Below, in pieces: positions 5,537 through 6,376 of a stretch of DNA of 6,376 nt. This stretch comes from Collinsella sp. (GTDB lineage: Bacteria; Actinomycetota; Coriobacteriia; Coriobacteriales; Coriobacteriaceae), in contig JAUMNV010000044.1 in the NCBI GenBank assembly GCA_031295725.1, forward strand, positions 1 through 6,376, in the 5' to 3' direction. Both the position numbers and the translations under genes were made by a program. Each line of letters begins with the position of its first letter. Within the stretch, counting starts at the first letter, position 1. The notes under the pieces were generated by a model, which was not told the DNA's origin, did no database searches, and saw nothing but the letters and a program-made list of their open reading frames with translations.

Positions 5537-6376
5537 CTATTTGATCACGCGCACGCGATACATCGACGGAATCTGCTTGAGCGCCTCGATGGTGCTGCTG
5601 TCCAGGTGCTCGTCGGTGTCGAACATGGTGTAGGCGTTCTCGCCGGCAGACTCGTTGGTCATACGCTGCACGTTGGCATTGTCCTTGGCCAGGATTGCCG
5701 TGATCTGACCGATCATGTTGGGCACGTTGGCGTGCAGGCAGGCGATGCGGCTTGCGGCGCGCGCCTTGCCCATGCTGCAGGCGGGGTAGTTGACGCTGTG
5801 CGCGATGTTGCCGTTCTCCAGGTAATCCTTGAGCTCGCTGATGGCCATGTCGGCGCAGTTGGCCTCGGCCTCGCCGGTGCCGGCGCCCGAGTGCGTGGTG
5901 ATAAACGTGTTGGGCATCTTGACGGTCTTGGGCGTGGCAAAATCGCAGCTAAACCAGCTCAGCTTGCCCTCGCGCAGGGCGGCGTCGACGGCATCCTCGT
6001 CAATGATGGTCTCGCGTGCGTAGTTGATGAGCACGGCGTCCGGGGCCAGCAGGTTGATCTGCTCGGTGCTGATCATGCCGATGGTGTCGGCCTTGCTGGG
6101 CACGTGCACCGTGAGGTAATCACAGCCGCGGCAGAGATCTTCGAGCGTGCCCACGCGCTGCACCTCGCGGCTCAGCACCCACGCGTGCTCAACGGAAATG
6201 AACGGATCGTAGCCGTAGACGTCCATGCCCAGATTGACGCAGGCGTTGGCGACCTTGGAGCCTACGTTGCCCAGACCGATGACGCCGATGCGCTTGCCCT
6301 TGAGCTCGCGGCCCACAAAGGCCTTCTTGGCCTTCTCGGCGTCGACCTGGATCTCGGGGTCGTCGGCGTTGTCGCG
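5537..6376 (-). CDS. serA: D-3-phosphoglycerate dehydrogenase (SerA-like), 5' end cut by window
   Basis: The last 279 residues of a D-2-hydroxyacid dehydrogenase with a C-terminal ACT domain, best read as 3-phosphoglycerate dehydrogenase, the first step of serine synthesis (3-phosphoglycerate + NAD+ to 3-phosphohydroxypyruvate). Numbered from the first visible residue: GVIGLGNVG (31-39, Rossmann GxGxxG), the Asp of YGYDPF (55-60) that binds the NAD ribose, HVPSKADTIGMI (91-102), NYARETIID with catalytic Arg121 (118-126), ITTHSGAGTGEAE with catalytic His162 (159-171), LENGNIAHSVNYP (186-198), and one ACT domain (about 210-279) that may sense serine. The short single-ACT layout resembles anaerobe-type SerA. 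At the position of the usual catalytic Glu the sequence reads DFATPK (145-150), with no obvious Glu. The frame is open to the window's right edge; an internal GTG at 6316 is not the start, because conserved sequence continues past it. A serC gene would be expected beyond the edge but is not seen. Confidence 0.88.
   Translation of the reverse strand, partial: RDNADDPEIQVDAEKAKKAFVGRELKGKRIGVIGLGNVGSKVANACVNLGMDVYGYDPFISVEHAWVLSREVQRVGTLEDLCRGCDYLTVHVPSKADTIGMISTEQINLLAPDAVLINYARETIIDEDAVDAALREGKLSWFSCDFATPKTVKMPNTFITTHSGAGTGEAEANCADMAISELKDYLENGNIAHSVNYPACSMGKARAASRIACLHANVPNMIGQITAILAKDNANVQRMTNESAGENAYTMFDTDEHLDSSTIEALKQIPSMYRVRVIK

Noticed and set aside
1..6376. CRISPR array, tRNA or rRNA gene, insertion sequence, toxin-antitoxin or defence system
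   Set aside because: No repeated spacer pattern, cloverleaf, transposase or paired small genes were seen. The UPF0178 protein is PIN-like, but its partner is a membrane protein, not an antitoxin.

Overview
The window is GC-rich chromosomal DNA with tightly packed genes, purine-rich Shine-Dalgarno sequences (for example AAAGGAG upstream of the DUF308 gene) and short intergenic gaps. Protein style and gene content suggest a gut Actinomycetota of the class Coriobacteriia, probably Collinsella or a close relative. That is an impression from sequence style and was not tested by a database search. I see no mobile element, CRISPR array, tRNA or rRNA gene, or phage gene.

Left part (15-1100, minus strand): a two-gene unit. 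A six-helix DUF308/HdeD-like membrane protein is followed with zero spacing by a UPF0178 (YaiI/YqxD) PIN-like protein. A 235-base divergent intergenic region (1101-1335) separates it from the plus-strand genes.

Middle part (1336-3286, plus strand): a nitroreductase-family flavoprotein, then, after an 83-base gap holding a perfect 11-bp inverted repeat, two tandem paralogous histidine phosphatases (RHG / SHGSA family) only 17 bases apart. A strong hairpin at 3334-3370 sits in the convergent gap and probably terminates both directions.

Right part (3416-6376, minus strand): reading leftwards, the 3' part of a serA-type D-3-phosphoglycerate dehydrogenase gene with one C-terminal ACT domain (5' end outside the window), two consecutive hairpins of which the second is a textbook intrinsic terminator, then a promoter/operator-like region, an M20 (ArgE/DapE-like) metallopeptidase or deacylase gene, and a shortened DUF1015-family gene. 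DUF1015 genes often neighbour serA/serC in anaerobes. Here the M20 gene with its own promoter lies between them, and the DUF1015 protein is about half the usual length and lacks the usual GHHR motif.

No clearly new biological system is visible. The points most worth a second look are the reduced DUF1015 protein, the REP-like palindrome at 2043-2073, the 17-bp palindrome overlapping a TTGACA element upstream of the M20 gene, and the apparent loss of the catalytic Glu in the SerA-like enzyme.
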